Below are positions 7,568 through 17,181 of a stretch of 64,000 bases of DNA, one piece after another (position 1 is the first letter of the stretch; each line of letters begins with the position of its first letter). The DNA lies in assembly GCF_009857845.1 (NCBI RefSeq), contig NZ_WWEQ01000002.1, positions 1 through 64,000 on the forward strand. The letters are read 5' to 3'. The position numbers and the translations under genes are program-made. The notes below the pieces were generated by a model that saw only the letters and a program-made list of their open reading frames with translations, searched no databases and was not told where the DNA came from. This DNA comes from Brevibacterium rongguiense (GTDB lineage: Bacteria; Actinomycetota; Actinomycetes; Actinomycetales; Brevibacteriaceae).

Positions 7568-7710
7568 CCCCACGGAAACTAGCGGAAACAGTCTGGGGCA
7601 CCTAACCCTGTTGCGCCCCTAGAATCCGCGGCACACGGCACCCCACGGAAACTCACGAAAAACGGTGCCCGCTAACAGGGGGTTAGGGGTTCGAGTCCCC
7701 TTACCTCCAC
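7568..7710 (+). other. Attachment-site-like region ending in a tRNA/tmRNA 3' end
   Basis: Bases 7685-7710 form a perfect T-arm (stem AGGGG/CCCCT, seven-base loop TTCGAGT) followed by TACCTCC and the discriminator A, which is the 3' end of a tRNA or tmRNA. T at position 70 and A73 match alanine-accepting RNAs, tmRNA included. No anticodon arm or tmRNA 5' part precedes it, so this is only a 3' fragment. Upstream are a 13-base direct repeat, CCCCACGGAAACT, at 7568-7580 and 7641-7653, and inverted arms CCTAACCCTGTT (7601-7612) and AACAGGGGGTTAGG (7674-7687). This arrangement is typical of integrase attachment sites. It lies exactly between the accessory block and core-type genes. Confidence 0.55.
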
Positions 7711-7736
7711 TCGAGTACTTTGAGACAGCACTCGTC

Positions 7737-7784
7737 GAACGGCCCCGGATCGCCGCTGGCAGCAGCGGAGATCCGGGGCCGTTT
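7737..7784. terminator. Strong bidirectional terminator
   Basis: AACGGCCCCGGATC pairs perfectly with GATCCGGGGCCGTT around a centre that adds a second small stem. It lies about 20 bases past the stop of the P-type ATPase on the minus strand and has A and T tails on the two sides, so it can work in both directions. Confidence 0.75.
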
Positions 7785-7803
7785 GCTGTGCGCAGCGCTC
7801 GCT

Positions 7804-10617
<2,814 letters not shown>

Positions 10618-10623
10618 AGACCG

Positions 10624-10629
10624 AGCCTA
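10624..10629 (-). promoter_or_regulatory. -10 box of the P-type ATPase gene
   Basis: TAGGCT on the minus strand, six bases before ATG 10617, fits a promoter for a leaderless mRNA. The remaining bases up to 10851 hold no gene I can support. Confidence 0.5.
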
Positions 10630-10851
10630 GTGATCTCATCGATCTATGTGCGCGGATTCCCGTCGCCCGGGACCGCTGCTCTCACCGCTTGACCGCGGGC
10701 CGGCGGTGCAGCGCGATGGCGGTGGCGCGGTGGTCAGCGGTGCCGACGCGGAGTCCTGCGGAATGCATGATGCCGGCAGGGGAGCCTGCCGCCCGGAGCC
10801 GGTTCGCGGGCTGGGGTGGGGAGGGTGGGCTGCGTGCTGGGGCCCGGCCGC

Positions 10852-11328
10852 TCAGGGGATGCCGGCCGCGTCCGCGCCCGAGTCGGTACCTGCATTCGCG
10901 CCAGGCTGCATCCCGGCACCCGCACCCGGTGCGGCAGCGGGGTAGACGCTGAGTTCGATGAGGTTGGCGTCGGGGTCGCGGACGTAGAGGCTCTCGATGC
11001 CTCCGCGCGCACCCGTGCGCTCCACGGGACCCAGTTCGATGGCCACCCTGTGCTCGGCGAGACGGGCCCGGGCACCGGCGAGGGCCTCGGAGGGCTCCCC
11101 GGCGAGGACGAGGCAGAGGTCCGCGCTGCCGGGGGTGGGACGCAGTGCGTGCGGTTCGACCTCGCGGCCGGCCTCGTGGAGGTTGATCTTGCTGTCCCCG
11201 AAGCGCAGCGCGAGCCTGCCCGCGCCGAAGCGGACGAGCTCCATGCCGAGCACCTCGGTGTAGAACCGGACGGTCGCGTCGATGTCTGCCACCGTGAGCA
11301 CGAGGTGGTCGAGTCTGTCGATGCGCAT
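10852..11328 (-). CDS. VOC-family (glyoxalase/dioxygenase-fold) protein
   Basis: A 158-residue protein of the vicinal oxygen chelate superfamily. The start is ATG 11328, preceded by GGGAGG. Residues 1-125 show two beta-alpha-beta-beta-beta modules: IDRLDHLVLTVADIDATVRF with its metal-ligand His, and later GGIESLYVRDPDANLIELS with the terminal Glu ligand. This length and the pattern match small actinobacterial VOC proteins that act as dioxygenases, glyoxalases or resistance binding proteins. The last 30 residues are a Gly/Ala/Pro-rich tail unlikely to be structured. No substrate can be deduced from neighbours. Confidence 0.8.
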   Translation of the reverse strand: MRIDRLDHLVLTVADIDATVRFYTEVLGMELVRFGAGRLALRFGDSKINLHEAGREVEPHALRPTPGSADLCLVLAGEPSEALAGARARLAEHRVAIELGPVERTGARGGIESLYVRDPDANLIELSVYPAAAPGAGAGMQPGANAGTDSGADAAGIP

Positions 11329-11541
11329 GGGGCCTCCCGGGGCAACGGGTCGGCGGGCGGTTCCCACCGCTCCCAGTGTCGCGCGGCGGAGCCGCAGCGG
11401 GTGCTCGCGCCCGAGGCGCGGGACGGGTGGGGAAGCCGGCCCGCGCCTCGGCGGCGGGGCCTGGACACCACCGGTTGCCGGTGCGACGATCGAAACACGG
11501 GCGCCGCAACGGGGCGGGGCCCAGCGAAGGAGAGTGGAGCC

Positions 11542-11802
11542 ATGTCCGAGAACAGCGCACACACCGGGAACATGGATGCGTCCGAGGCCAGCCGCATCAT
11601 GCAGGACCCCAATTCCACCGAGGAGGAGCGCGCGGTAGCCGCGAGCGCCCTGCGTCAGTCCGGCGGACGAGGGGGCGAGACGAGCCCCGATGTCGCCACG
11701 GAGGCCTCCGACGTCATGCAGAACGGCGGCACCGAGGCAGAGCGCTCGGTTGCGGCGAGCGACCTGTCCCAGGCGGACAGGGCGCGCGACGAGAACGCCT
11801 GA
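11542..11802 (+). CDS. Small acidic protein with an internal repeat
   Basis: An 86-residue hydrophilic protein from ATG 11542, with GAAGGAGAG upstream. It is built of two copies of one unit: DASEASRIMQDPNSTEEERA then VAASALRQS, and VATEASDVMQNGGTEAERS then VAASDLSQA, so it arose by internal duplication. It has no signal peptide, membrane segment or Cys. The composition (Ala, Glu, Ser) fits a small helical protein, perhaps stress-related as for the DUF3072 gene next door. The family is not recognised by name. Confidence 0.7.
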   Translation: MSENSAHTGNMDASEASRIMQDPNSTEEERAVAASALRQSGGRGGETSPDVATEASDVMQNGGTEAERSVAASDLSQADRARDENA

Positions 11803-11901
11803 GACCATCGCTCTGAGACAAGCGCGGCGCCTGTGCCCGGGTGGTGATCCGCCGGGGCGCAGGCGTGTGGCGCGAGCCCGGGAGGCGCCGGGGGTCGGTA
11901 C

Positions 11902-11907
11902 TAGCAT
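11902..11907 (+). promoter_or_regulatory. -10 box upstream of the DUF3072 gene
   Basis: TAGCAT lies about 48 bases before ATG 11956, leaving a leader of some 40 bases that contains the ribosome binding site GAGAAGGAGAG. Confidence 0.4.
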
Positions 11908-11955
11908 GGGGCATTCCGCCGAGCAGTGCGGCAGCCGGTCGAGAAGGAGAGTGCG

Positions 11956-12258
11956 ATGAGCGAGTCGATGGACCAGCAACCCCAGCAGCCCCAGCCGGGA
12001 CAGCCGGGAGCCAAGCCGCCGGAGTCCCAGCAGGCCGGACCCGAGCAGCAGGAGACGATCGGGGCCACCGGCGATGCGCAGGGCTCCAACCTGCATAAGG
12101 ACCCCGAGGAGTGGGTCAGCGGCGACGATCCGATGACCGAGGCGCAGAAGTCCTACCTCGACACGCTCGCCAAGGAGGCGGGGGAGGAGCTGCCGGCGAA
12201 CCTCACGAAGGCGCAGGCATCCGAGCACATCGACCGGCTCCAGGGCAAGCACTCCTGA
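11956..12258 (+). CDS. DUF3072 domain protein
   Basis: A 100-residue protein from ATG 11956, with GAAGGAGAG upstream. The first 45 residues are Gln/Pro-rich and probably disordered. The C-terminal 45 residues read DDPMTEAQKSYLDTLAKEAG then LPANLTKAQASEHIDRLQ, the DUF3072 signature, a short helical domain common in actinobacteria and some proteobacteria without a known biochemical role. The domain is often carried by small soluble proteins in stress or general housekeeping contexts. The gene is monocistronic and converges on the acyl-CoA dehydrogenase. Confidence 0.85.
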   Translation: MSESMDQQPQQPQPGQPGAKPPESQQAGPEQQETIGATGDAQGSNLHKDPEEWVSGDDPMTEAQKSYLDTLAKEAGEELPANLTKAQASEHIDRLQGKHS

Positions 12259-12330
12259 GCTCAGCGACCGGGGTGCCCGGGCTTCGCCGCATGCGCGTGT
12301 ACCGCGCTCCGCTGCCCTGAGGGCGATTGC

Positions 12331-13521
12331 TCAGTCCGCGCCGAACGCCGCCTCGCCCGTAAGCCAGTTGCCCAGGATGAGCGTGTGGACCTCGTCCGTG
12401 CCCTCGTAGGTGCGCACGGCCTCGAGGTTGTTGGCGTGGCGCAACGGCGAGTGCTCGAGCGTGATGCCGTTGCCGCCCAGGATCGTGCGCGCCTCGCGGG
12501 CGATCGCGATGGCCTCGCGGCAGTTGTTGAGCTTGCCCACGGAGATCTGCCGGTGGTCGAGTGTGCCCGCGTCCTTCATGCGGCCCAGGTGCAGGGCGAG
12601 CAGGAAGCCCTTGTTGATCTCGAGCGCCATGTCGACGAGCTTGCGCTGTGTCAGCTGGAACGATGCGATCGAGCGGTCGAACTGCCGGCGCTGCTGCGCG
12701 TAGGCGAGGGCGTCTTCGAAGGCGTCGCGCGCAGCCCCCATCGCGCCCCACATGATCCCGTAGCGGGCCTCGTTGAGGCAGGAGAAGGGCCCGCCGAGCC
12801 CGGTGCCCTCGAGGACCGCGGCGGCGGGCAAGCGCACCTCGTCGAGCGAGATCTCGCACTGGATGGACGCGCGCATGGACAGCTTGGGCTCGATGACGCG
12901 CGCGGTGTAGCCCCGGGTCTCGGTGGGCACGACGAAGCCGCGCACTCCGTCGTCGGTCTGGGCCCAGATGATCGCGACGTCGGCGACGTTCGCCAGGCCG
13001 ATCCAGCGCTTCGTGCCGCTGATGATCCAGTCGGCATCATCGCCGGACCCGTCGCGGCGCGCGAACGTCTGCATGGAGGCCGGGTCGGAACCCGCCTCCG
13101 GCTCGGTCAGCCCGAAGCAGCCGATCGCCTCGCCCGCGGCCATGCGCGGCAGCCACTCCTGCTTCTGCTCCTCGGTGCCGTGCTTGTGGATCGCGGACAT
13201 GGCCAGCGAGCCCTGCACGGAGACGAACGTCCGCAGGCCCGAGTCACCGGCCTCGAGCTCCGCTCCGGCCAGCCCGTAGTCCACGGCCGAGCGGCCCGCG
13301 CAGCCGTAGCCGGTCAGGTGCATGCCGAGCAGCCCCCGGCGGCCGAGCTCCGGGACCAGCTCGAGGGGGAAGTGCGCGTCCTCGAACCAGCCGGAGATGT
13401 GCGGCTTGATCTCCGCCTGCACGAAGGCGCGCACCTCGTCGCGCAGGGCGATCTCCTCGGCACTCAGCAGGGAGTCGAAGGAGATGAGATCGGCGGGCTC
13501 GACGTGGGCTGCGCTCGTCAT
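12331..13521 (-). CDS. Acyl-CoA dehydrogenase (glutaryl-CoA dehydrogenase-like)
   Basis: A 396-residue flavoenzyme that would oxidise an acyl-CoA at the alpha-beta bond and pass electrons to ETF. The start at ATG 13521 is preceded by GAAAGGA; a further ATG at 13569 adds 16 poorly conserved residues. Typical signatures are CFGLTEPEAGSDPASMQTF for FAD binding, GTKRWIGLANVADVAIIWA, and near the C-terminus RTYEGTDEVHTLILG, whose Glu, near residue 372, is the catalytic base. The overall pattern is closest to glutaryl-CoA dehydrogenases, which also decarboxylate, but the residue that fixes glutaryl specificity cannot be judged by eye. It is not in an obvious operon. Confidence 0.85.
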   Translation of the reverse strand: MTSAAHVEPADLISFDSLLSAEEIALRDEVRAFVQAEIKPHISGWFEDAHFPLELVPELGRRGLLGMHLTGYGCAGRSAVDYGLAGAELEAGDSGLRTFVSVQGSLAMSAIHKHGTEEQKQEWLPRMAAGEAIGCFGLTEPEAGSDPASMQTFARRDGSGDDADWIISGTKRWIGLANVADVAIIWAQTDDGVRGFVVPTETRGYTARVIEPKLSMRASIQCEISLDEVRLPAAAVLEGTGLGGPFSCLNEARYGIMWGAMGAARDAFEDALAYAQQRRQFDRSIASFQLTQRKLVDMALEINKGFLLALHLGRMKDAGTLDHRQISVGKLNNCREAIAIAREARTILGGNGITLEHSPLRHANNLEAVRTYEGTDEVHTLILGNWLTGEAAFGAD

Positions 13522-13575
13522 CGCGCGTCCTTTCGGAGGGGGCGGGGCCGCAGCGGTGCGGCCGGTCATGGGCCC

Positions 13576-13581
13576 AGCTTA
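13576..13581 (-). promoter_or_regulatory. -10 box of the acyl-CoA dehydrogenase gene
   Basis: TAAGCT on the minus strand lies six bases before the alternative ATG 13569. Transcription from here gives either a leaderless long form or a 48-base leader that carries the GAAAGGA site for ATG 13521. Confidence 0.45.
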
Positions 13582-13713
13582 GGAGCCGCCGGCCGGGTCC
13601 GTCAGGCCGTTCCGCCCCAAGGGGGCGTGCGCTCCTATCCGCCGGGGCGGGTTCCAGTGCGCCCCGCACTCGCGCGCATCCGGCATACCCGCGGTGGAGC
13701 GCCCGCTCGGGCC

Positions 13714-14706
13714 TCAGTCCGGGCTGCCGAGGCGCTGCATCCGCCGGCGCAGCGCATCGCGGCGCTCGGCGTTGCCGGGCAGGTCCGCGTAGCGCTCGCG
13801 GAAGAGGGCGAGGAGGTCGTCGTCGAGCCTGCGGATGGCACCCGGCGGATGCCGATAGCCCATGGCGCGCAGGATCCGCTCGGTGTCGACCTGCTGCAGC
13901 TCGTCGCGCAGCTGGGGGATCGAGGTGATGTCGAGTTCGGTGAGGAGGCGCACCTGGGCCAGGTAGTGCTCGGAGCGGGAGAATCCCGCGGACTCGTACC
14001 AGCCGGCCAGGAACGAGGCGAGTTCGCGAGGATCGATGTGGGAGGCATCGCGGGCGCCGTCGGAGTCGAAGTCTGCGTGGCGCAGCCCGGACTGGAGGGT
14101 GTCGCGGATGATGGAGAATTCGCGATCGGCAAGCTCGATGAGACCGGCGGCCAGCGTGAACCGGCGGTCGAGTTCGGCGGCGTGCTCTTCGGGGACGGTG
14201 CCCTTGTAGCGGGCATCGTGTTCGAACTCGGCCCACGCATGCTGGAGGACCGTGCGGATCTGCACGGAGGCGCAGTGGCGGGCGTCGAAGCCCGTGGCCT
14301 GCGGGTCGTCGGAGATGAGCATGTGGCGGCTGGCGTAGCCGAACCGGCCCTCACGGGCGGTCTCGCGGCCCATGTCGCGGTCCTCGAGCACAGTGAAGTT
14401 GTCCGCGAGCAGCTGCGCGACCGGGGGGATGTCGCTGTGGACGTACGTGATGATCCGCGCCCCCACCTGATCGGTGACCTCGACGGCGGGGTCGAAGTCC
14501 GTGTGGCCGAATTCGGCGGTGCGGCGCCGGACCTTGTCGGCAAACGACTCCGGTGACTTCGCCCGCCCCGTGACCGAGAGGTAGTTGATCCCCGCATCGT
14601 CGATGACGGCGGTGAGGGCGTCGACGAATTCGGCGGCGTGGCGCTTCATGGCCGGGAACCGCTCCGCGTAGCGAGCGGTGGCGCGCTCGAGTGACTTCCG
14701 TGTCAT
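13714..14706 (-). CDS. RelA/SpoT-domain protein, probable small alarmone synthetase
   Basis: A 330-residue protein from ATG 14706. Residues 20-190 form a ppGpp synthetase domain: YLSVTGRAKSPESFADKVRR, DQVGARIITYVHSDIPPVAQ, YASRHMLISD and VQIRTVLQHAWAEFEHDARY match the conserved blocks of the RelA_SpoT fold, which transfers pyrophosphate from ATP to GDP or GTP. There is no HD hydrolase domain and no TGS or ACT regulatory domain, so it would only synthesise (p)ppGpp. The extra C-terminal 130 residues, helical and with DITSIPQLRDELQQVDTERI, make it longer than typical RelP or RelQ. The ATP and GTP-binding acids are consistent with activity, which remains inferred. Confidence 0.8.
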   Translation of the reverse strand: MTRKSLERATARYAERFPAMKRHAAEFVDALTAVIDDAGINYLSVTGRAKSPESFADKVRRRTAEFGHTDFDPAVEVTDQVGARIITYVHSDIPPVAQLLADNFTVLEDRDMGRETAREGRFGYASRHMLISDDPQATGFDARHCASVQIRTVLQHAWAEFEHDARYKGTVPEEHAAELDRRFTLAAGLIELADREFSIIRDTLQSGLRHADFDSDGARDASHIDPRELASFLAGWYESAGFSRSEHYLAQVRLLTELDITSIPQLRDELQQVDTERILRAMGYRHPPGAIRRLDDDLLALFRERYADLPGNAERRDALRRRMQRLGSPD

Positions 14707-14812
14707 GGTCCCATCCAAGCAGACGGGGCGGACGCGGTGCGTGGGCACCGGCCGAACTGACCGAACCTGCTGGCGAAGCCGTCGGCCGGATGGCGAGCGG
14801 GGAGCGGCCGCT

Positions 14813-14846
14813 GCGGGGCAGTGCGGGGTGCTGCGCACTGCCCCGC
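14813..14846. repeat. 13-bp perfect inverted repeat between divergent genes
   Basis: GCGGGGCAGTGCG and CGCACTGCCCCGC are exact reverse complements with an eight-base loop. The hairpin lies between the divergent alarmone synthetase and hyuA genes, so neither gene reads into it as a terminator. It may be an RNA element in a long hyuA leader or a strong binding site. Confidence 0.6.
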
Positions 14847-14984
14847 CCCGCACTGTTGCGGTGGCACCGGGACCGGTGTGCACAGGCGGACACCGGGGAC
14901 TCCCCGTTCCGGGTGCCGGCGCAATTGTCGACGAAGGCCTCCCGAGGGTTCAGCAGATTGTGCCGGTGGAGTGATCTGCGCCAC

Positions 14985-15011
14985 GGGGAATGATTGGGGT
15001 CATTGTTCCCC
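14985..15011. promoter_or_regulatory. Dyad upstream of hyuA, candidate operator
   Basis: GGGGAATGA and TCATTGTTCCCC face each other around TTGGGG, 41-67 bases upstream of the hyuA start. The position and symmetry fit an operator for the catabolic operon, possibly for the local PucR protein. There is no direct proof. Confidence 0.4.
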
Positions 15012-15051
15012 TCGTCGAACACGGCGCTGCCGCGCACCCGGAAGGACACAG

Positions 15052-17181
15052 ATGCCGCAGGAGAATTCGCGAATCCGGATCGGAATCGATACCGGGGGCA
15101 CGTTCACCGATGTGGTGGCGTTCAACGAGGCCACCGGCGAGCTGACGACCACGAAGACGCCATCGACGCCCAGCAACCCCGCCGATGGGTTCATCAACGG
15201 CATCGACAAGGTGCTGGGCATCCTGGGAGCGTCCGGTGAAGACATCGTGGCGGTCAGCCACGGCACCACGGTTGCGACCAACCAGCTCCTCGAGGGCAAG
15301 CTCGAGAAACTGGGCTTCATCACGACCGAAGGTTATGAGTTCGTGCTCGAGATCGCCCGGCAGGCGGTGCCGGATGGCTACGGCAACTCCTACTTCTGGG
15401 TGAAGCCCGACCGCATCGTTCCCGCTGACCTCGTCAAGACGGTGGGCGGTCGAATGGACTTCGAGGGCACGGAGGTCCGGCCATTCGATGAGCGTCAGGC
15501 CCGCGAGACCGCGCAGTGGTTCAAGGACCGCGGCATCAACACCCTGGGTGTGAACTTTCTGCACGCCTACGCCAATCCCGCCCACGAGCAGCGGATGCGG
15601 GAGATCCTCGAGGAGGTCCACCCCACTGCGATCGTGTCCCTCAGCTCGGAGGTGCTGCGGGAGTACCGCGAGTACGAGCGCTCCATGACCACACTGGTCG
15701 ACGCGGCCGTCAAACCCAAGGTGTCGGCCTACGTGACCAACATCCATGAGCGACTCGACGCATACACCGGGACCGCAGCGGGCAAGCGGGAGGCCATTCC
15801 CTTCTACATCATGAAGTCCAACGGAGGCGTGCTCTCCGCCGACGAGGTCATTCACCAGCCCATCACCACCGTGCTCTCCGGTCCAGCGGCGGGAGCCCTC
15901 GGAGCCGGGCTCATCGCCCGAGAAGCCGGCTTCGATAAGGTCCTCACCTGCGACGGAGGAGGAACCTCCACGGATGTCACTGTGGTCCTCGATGGCGAGC
16001 CCGCGCTCACGACCGAAGGTTCGGTGGGCGCGTACCCCTCGAAGATCCCCATGATCGACGTCGTCACCGTGGGCGCCGGGGGCGGGTCGATCGCGTGGAC
16101 GACTGCGGAGGGCCAGCTCAAGGTCGGCCCCCAATCCGCAGGCGCCGACCCGGGGCCGATCTGCTACGGCAACGGTGGTACTGAGCCGACGATCACCGAC
16201 GCCCACGTACTGCTGGGGCGCATCCCTCCGCATCTGCTGGGGGGTGAGATCCCCCTCGATGCCGAGGCGGCACGCAGCGGGATCGCCGCTCTCGGCTCGC
16301 GCCTGGGACTGAGCACGGAGAAGGCGGCCACGGGAATCCTCGAGATCTCCGCGTGGAACCAGGCGAACGCGCTCCGCCAGATCTCGGTCAAACGCGGGCT
16401 CGACGTGCGCGACTTCATGCTCACAACCTTCGGCGGTTCGGGCTCCCTCCTCGCCTGCACCCTCGTCGACATCCTCGACCTCGCCGGGGTCGTGGTGCCC
16501 CTGAATCCCGGGAACGTCTCCGCATTCGGGCTGCTCACGGTCGACGTGAAGAACGACTACGTGCAAACGCACGTTTCCCGCGATGACCGGTTGGACCTCG
16601 AGGAAATCGGCGCCGTGTTCACCGGCCTGCAGGACCGCGCCACCCAGGCGCTGCGCAACGAGGGGTTCGCCGATGACGACCACGTCTTCGATCGCTCCGT
16701 TGACCTGCGCTACTTCGGCCAGGCATTCGAGGTGCGGGTGAATGCGCCGCAGGGGGCCATCTCGCGCGAATGGGCGGACGCGGTGACCCGGGCATTCCAT
16801 GCCGAGCACCGCCAGCTCTACGGCTACGACTTCGCAGACGCGGACGATCAGCACGTGGAATGGGTCAACCTGCGCGTCTCCGGGGTAGGGCCCATCACCC
16901 GCCCGGCAACCCGCAGCATCGCAGCCGCCGAAGGGGCCGCGCCGCTCGCGGAACGGGCGCGCACGGCCACGCGTGCCGTGTGCTTCGACGCCGCCGACGG
17001 CTATGCGGACAGCGAGGTCTACTGGCGGCCCGAGCTCTTGGCGGGTGACCGCATCCACGGCCCCGCCATCATCGAGGAGTTCGGCTCCACCGTTCCCCTT
17101 CACCCCGGTTTCACCGCCGCGATCGACTCCGCCGCGAACATCATCATCACCCGCAGTACAGGCCAGGAGGCAGCACAGTGA
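15052..17181 (+). CDS. hyuA: Hydantoinase A / N-methylhydantoinase-type subunit (ATP-dependent)
   Basis: A 709-residue member of the hydantoinase/oxoprolinase family, starting at ATG 15052 with GGAAGGA upstream. The N-terminal actin-fold ATPase opens with RIGIDTGGTFTDVVAFNE and has SHGTTVATNQLLEGK and LSGPAAGALGAGLIAREAGF followed by CDGGGTSTDVTVV. With HyuB it hydrolyses a five-membered amide ring such as hydantoin, N-methylhydantoin or 5-oxoproline, usually coupled to ATP cleavage, in the cytoplasm. Its neighbours, hyuB and a carbamate kinase gene, are in the same operon; the next genes are molybdoenzyme accessories. The true ring substrate is open: an oxidised purine breakdown product would suit the context, and acetone carboxylase-like members of the superfamily are an alternative. 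Confidence 0.85.
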   Translation: MPQENSRIRIGIDTGGTFTDVVAFNEATGELTTTKTPSTPSNPADGFINGIDKVLGILGASGEDIVAVSHGTTVATNQLLEGKLEKLGFITTEGYEFVLEIARQAVPDGYGNSYFWVKPDRIVPADLVKTVGGRMDFEGTEVRPFDERQARETAQWFKDRGINTLGVNFLHAYANPAHEQRMREILEEVHPTAIVSLSSEVLREYREYERSMTTLVDAAVKPKVSAYVTNIHERLDAYTGTAAGKREAIPFYIMKSNGGVLSADEVIHQPITTVLSGPAAGALGAGLIAREAGFDKVLTCDGGGTSTDVTVVLDGEPALTTEGSVGAYPSKIPMIDVVTVGAGGGSIAWTTAEGQLKVGPQSAGADPGPICYGNGGTEPTITDAHVLLGRIPPHLLGGEIPLDAEAARSGIAALGSRLGLSTEKAATGILEISAWNQANALRQISVKRGLDVRDFMLTTFGGSGSLLACTLVDILDLAGVVVPLNPGNVSAFGLLTVDVKNDYVQTHVSRDDRLDLEEIGAVFTGLQDRATQALRNEGFADDDHVFDRSVDLRYFGQAFEVRVNAPQGAISREWADAVTRAFHAEHRQLYGYDFADADDQHVEWVNLRVSGVGPITRPATRSIAAAEGAAPLAERARTATRAVCFDAADGYADSEVYWRPELLAGDRIHGPAIIEEFGSTVPLHPGFTAAIDSAANIIITRSTGQEAAQ

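Noticed and set aside
7330-7710. A complete tmRNA gene on the + strand
   Set aside because: The 3' end fits, but no tmRNA 5' end, tag-reading frame or pseudoknot order can be found upstream; only a 3' fragment is supported.
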